Positions 60,241 through 64,000 of a stretch of 64,000 nt of DNA are shown piece by piece (the first letter of the stretch is position 1; each line of letters begins with the position of its first letter). The position numbers were made by a program, and so were the translations under genes. Under the pieces are notes generated by a model. It made no database searches. It had not been told where the DNA came from and saw only the letters and a list, made by a program, of their open reading frames with translations. The stretch is from positions 5,202,514 to 5,266,513 of the forward strand of contig NC_018396.1 of assembly GCF_000208865.1 (NCBI RefSeq). The letters run 5' to 3'. The DNA comes from Neospora caninum Liverpool (taxonomy: Eukaryota; Apicomplexa; Conoidasida; Eucoccidiorida; Sarcocystidae).

Positions 60241-61466
60241 TCGGCCCCATTCGCAAAACTGATGCTAACTCAGCAGGCCGCGTGACATAATCAGATCGGC
60301 CAGGTTGTCAAAGAATCGAGGACTGCGTCGCAAGAAGGAAATGGGCAGCAAAAAAAAGCGTTTCTCCCCACAAGTAACCGAGGAGGTTTCCACTTGCGAC
60401 GACGGGCTCCGGGTTCCTGATCCTCGCTCTCGAAGTATTACACGTCACTCTAAGGGATTGGTTTAAAATGAACGCCAGAATGTACCAGCAATCTGCAGCG
60501 TGTCGCTTAGTGAAAAAACGAGTCAACGTCCTTTGGGTAGCATTTCCAAGACGTTCTTTCTATTGTTGGCCCAAGACGATGTCGCAAACGCGACAGGCAG
60601 ACGTATGCTGAGAATTATATTAGCGGAAAGCGACGCGCCTCTGAGCTGCTGTGGGTACTGTGAACCTGCACACACACCGTTGGCGGCTGGCCTCGCCCGT
60701 TATCGAAGAAACCAGGTGTGGAAGGGCGGAGCCACACGACGGTCGTAATATCGTCGAATACTGCTGAAGCGTTTTTCAAACAATGCATTGTTGCGCAACT
60801 ACTTCCTGCCCCGGTTGCTTTATCATGATAGGTCGTGCTTCGTGGCAAATTACGTTCATATTTTAATTTTTATTTTCGAGTGTCCAGCTACTAAGTAGAC
60901 GTTGACACAATTGCAGCGGCAACACGTCGGTGACAAAAAAAAACGTCTAGAAGAAATTGTGGAGAGTAGTTGCCTTGCACCCATTTCAGCGAAAGGGACA
61001 ACCATTATGTAGATGCCTTCTAATCCAGTCAACGTTCGCCGATATATTCTGCCACAAGAAAATCCATTGACTCCCCGCAGAGGAGGGAGACGACTAGTAG
61101 TTGTTGGAGGCAGGGATCGACGGTTTTCATCACACAGGCAAATCAATGCCTGTTACATCGTGTTGGCGCGCAATTCACACACGCGCGTAGCTGATAGTTT
61201 TGTCTAAGGGTGCACTGCGCAGAGACATCAGTGCTGTATTATGGTCCGTAATCTCATGCGCGTGGGCACAGTCTCTCAGTTGACTGACGGGCGTGGTGTC
61301 CGACTTCCGAAAACACAGAACGGGCGTGTGCATCGGAGAGAAGGATTCCGGACTGTTCCTTGCATTGCTCGTTCGTACAGTGAGTTGCGACAGCATCACA
61401 GCAGAGTCTACTACATGATCCCACAAATATATATCAGTCTCTTGAAGCAACAAACACCTCCCGCAG
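60241..61466. other. Intergenic region
   Basis: No supported gene. It lies upstream of the minus-strand secreted-protein gene and downstream of the gene entering from the right edge. The 3' exons of that gene could extend into it. Confidence 0.45.
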
Positions 61467-64000
61467 TCACACACCCGAAACAGTAGGGTGTGCTCCTGGC
61501 CGTATAAAGATTGCTGCCCAAGGGCCTCCACCCGGGCCCTGAAACTCTCCGCGTGCTTTCTCGAGTTCCCGTTCCATCGCAGAGGTCCACATAAGATCAG
61601 GGAAGCTGCAAGCTTCACTTGAATTGGTACCAGAAAAGGCATTGCCTATCTGATGCCAAGACCCAGGAGCTGCCGGAACTTTTGCTGGATTCCAGTGCTC
61701 AGTCTCTGCCAACTCTTGGGAAAGATCAATCCTTTCCTCCGGGAGACGCCTTACTTGCGTGTCCTCACAGTCGTCTGCACGCATTTTGCGGCAGGTACGA
61801 GACGGGTTCGTCCCACTGGTGCTTCTGTCAGTCAAGGCTGACACCTGCGGCGGTTTTGTTGCTGCCGGCTTCGTGTACCCCCCTTCTAAGCTGGACAGTG
61901 CCGCTCGCAGCGCCGCGAGGCTAAGATACCGGGCCGCGTTGCCACACGGAGACATCAGAATGAGGAGGTCGTTGTGACACAAACCGGCAAGTAAAGTTAA
62001 TAGCAAATCATCTAGCTCCAGCAGCGCACGCATCGCATCTCGTTGTCGTACTGGAGAACCGAGCAATTGAGCATTATGAATCAGTCCGTAGCCACGGGTA
62101 CACGCCCCATGTTTTTCGTCGAGTTGTGTCGCTTCGTCGCCGCCGTGACTCCCGCTCTCCCCGCCGGTGTCACCATCACTGCCGGTCTTCCGTGCATCGC
62201 CTTCCGGTCGAGCCCTTTCTTCTGTTCTCTGTCCTCGAACACGTATAGCGGTCGCAGCCGGCGTTTCATTTGCCACGTCGGCGCAGGCACGACTTGCTCT
62301 GTCATCGGTGCAGACGTTCCCGTCTCCTCGCGTGTTAACCCCCTCTCTCGAAACGAAGGTGTCTCTGTCTCCTCTTCCGTCTACAGGCTGCATGGTCCGA
62401 TTGTCACGTCTTGCCGTACTTCCCTCTCGCAGTGTCTGCTGGAGTCGCAAAAGGGTCTGGGCCCGTCGGTTGAAAGCATACAAGTGATCGCTAGGCATGC
62501 CCGCAGCTGTGCTACAAAATCTTTGGTAGCTTCGAAGGACGCAAACTGCGATGGGAAAAAATGTGTCCCTTTCTGCCGATCCCTGCAAGCAACAGTCTCG
62601 GTCTTCTCTTTCGCCCGCTTCATGTTGACCATTTCGTCGCTCTCGCGCATCGTGTGCACAAGTATCGACCGGCACCTCGGAACTTGTCTCCGCTTCGCCT
62701 CTTCTCGGTGCTGCCAATTCCTGGCGACCCGATAGAGACTTCAGTTCCGCACTGTAAATACATGTGTCGCTGCCAGGTCCCGCATTCGCCCCCACGGTTG
62801 CTACGCATTCACGAGTTAAAGACAGACTCACATTGGCAACTTGGGGAATGTGACTCGCAGGCAGCCCGCCAAATGAGTCAAGACCGAGCCGTTTGGAGAC
62901 ACAAGAGACGGATGGGGGGTTCTGTGAGTCGTCAGGAGCTTCCATGTCGGCGACGCTGGTAGCACCGGGCAGCCGCCGCTTGCGGCCCACATTCAACGCC
63001 GCCAGACATGTTTTCACTACGGCTTCATCATTTTTCGCAAAAAGGACTTGCGTATCCTAATAGAAGTATGCAAACAGCACATGACACAGCAAACACATTG
63101 ACTGCGCCGCCGGTACCACGCGTCCTAGGCTGTTGCGGCTCGAGGCCATAGGTGGTGTCTGACAGCGCAGCTGTGCACGCCTGAGAGACACTCACCAGGA
63201 GACGAACAGACTCTGCGCTCCAGTGCAACGCCAACATAAGTATTTTTTTCGGTGTCTTTGGTGTTAGTCCTAGCTCCGCTGATGGACACATGCTAACGGG
63301 GTATCGGCCGCGCCGAGACTGTCTCCTGTAAGAACGTTGCAAATGCGGTCTTCGTACAGGCACTAAACTTCCACGAAGGGCATTTGCGAAGGCATTGTGT
63401 CGAAGGCTTCTTCATGCGCTTCAGCGTCGGACCTACCCTGAGAGCTTCGGTGCATGAATGCATCAAGGAATCGACCAGAAACAGATTCAGTTGGGGGTCC
63501 TCAGAATTGGTGGGCTGGCAAAGTTCTGAGTTGCAAGCGCTCGTTTTCGTTCGGTCGGTGTCTTTGCACAATCTGCAAGGAGGGGACAATCCCCGCGGCA
63601 TAGGGCCTCCCGTTTCAGAGGATCGTCCGCAGTCGATCGCGCCTCCAACCCGCGACGTCGCCGTGTCGCCCGCACACGCCGAAGCGGCTACCCCCACGTT
63701 TCCCACAGATATGCACAGCTCGGGCTCCGCTCTCGAAACAGCCCTTTTCCTTGATCCTGCGATTCGCATTGGGGGGGAGAGCTCTGATTCGCCGCCGGAG
63801 CGAGACGATCCGCAACCCGCACTGACACGTTCATTCGGAAGGGACAAATCGTCTCTCATCTGTTGATAACGAAGAGCTCTGGAAGCCACATCTCGAAGAG
63901 CAAGACCCAGAGGCTCGTACTGCTTAGAAAGCACCCCAAAGCCGGGTCCTCGCTGCACTTTCAGTTTCGCAAGATTCAGCGTTGCCCTCGCATCCTCGAG
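61467..64000 (-). CDS. Unrecognised multi-exon gene, 5' partial at the window edge
   Basis: The 5' exon is open to the right edge and ends at 63437 (AGG before GTAGGT). The next exon starts at 63056 after TTCTATTAG and is open to a TGA at 61467. The junction is phase 0 and reads NLFLVDSLMHSCTEALR joined to DTQVLFAKNDEAVVKTCL, which looks like continuous helix. The second exon alternates disordered Gly/Arg/Asp/Glu-rich stretches with helical pieces (HLYAFNRRAQTLLRLQQTL, DDLLLTLLAGLCHNDLLILM, YLSLAALRAALSSLEGG). These might be helical-repeat units of the RAP/heptatricopeptide kind, but no RAP domain is visible. The 3' end may be a donor (GTGGAG near 61530) rather than the stop. Confidence 0.55.

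Noticed and set aside
1..64000. tRNA, rRNA, CRISPR array or transposon
   Set aside because: No cloverleaf, ribosomal, spaced-repeat or transposase/integrase signature was noticed on either strand.

Overview
The window is nuclear DNA of a coccidian apicomplexan, most likely Toxoplasma gondii or a close Sarcocystidae relative. The support is genes with many small exons and GT-AG introns of 0.1-1 kb, roughly even base composition with (AT)n microsatellites, gene-family content (PHD-type SNF2 remodeler, acyl-ligase-loaded type I polyketide synthase, RAP-domain mitochondrial proteins, dense-granule-like secreted protein, wall-type cysteine-rich repeat protein, flagellar coiled-coil protein), and no bacterial-style operons. 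Gene models below were built by hand by matching splice sites, reading phase and domain continuity. For the SNF2, polyketide synthase, RAP, Sec14-like and flagellar genes the exon lengths sum to whole codons.

Layout: (1) 1.8-12.0 kb, plus strand, a 10-exon ISWI-like SNF2 ATPase with three PHD fingers before the motor, more zinc clusters after it and a PCNA-binding (PIP) motif near the C terminus. (2) 13.7-19.8 kb, minus strand, an 11-exon coiled-coil flagellar (TPH-type) protein whose 5' end is unresolved. (3) 22.3-24.1 kb, plus strand, a single-exon secreted Cys/Tyr/Lys-rich repeat protein, a candidate oocyst or cyst wall component. (4) 26.4-42.5 kb, plus strand, a 13-exon type I polyketide synthase of about 3,818 residues. 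(5) 44.0-48.0 kb, minus strand, a CRAL-TRIO (Sec14-like) lipid-transfer protein. (6) 49.3-50.9 kb, plus strand, an unrecognised five-exon gene broken by a 31-bp triplication. (7) 51.6-56.8 kb, minus strand, a RAP-domain protein with a presequence-like N terminus. (8) 57.0-58.0 kb, plus strand, an uncertain small gene. (9) 59.4-60.2 kb, minus strand, a single-exon secreted or membrane protein. (10) 61.5-64.0 kb, minus strand, a gene entering from beyond the right edge.

The polyketide synthase is the most unusual object. Its loading half looks catalytically intact: a fatty-acyl-AMP ligase (FAAL), an acyl carrier protein (ACP) and a ketosynthase with Cys-His-His. Most later domains have lost key residues: ketosynthase 2 has Asp in place of Cys, the only acyltransferase has Gly in place of Ser and Leu in place of His, and the ketoreductase lacks its Tyr and its nucleotide loop. 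The chain stops after a dehydratase-like domain without a release domain. The frame is nevertheless open over more than 6 kb, so it looks like a maintained, repurposed synthase rather than a decaying pseudogene.

Two neighbouring genes, the flagellar protein and the wall-type protein, point to sexual-stage functions (microgamete and oocyst). Other genes point to organelle RNA handling (RAP) and lipid handling (polyketide synthase, Sec14-like). No RNA genes, CRISPR arrays or mobile elements were seen.
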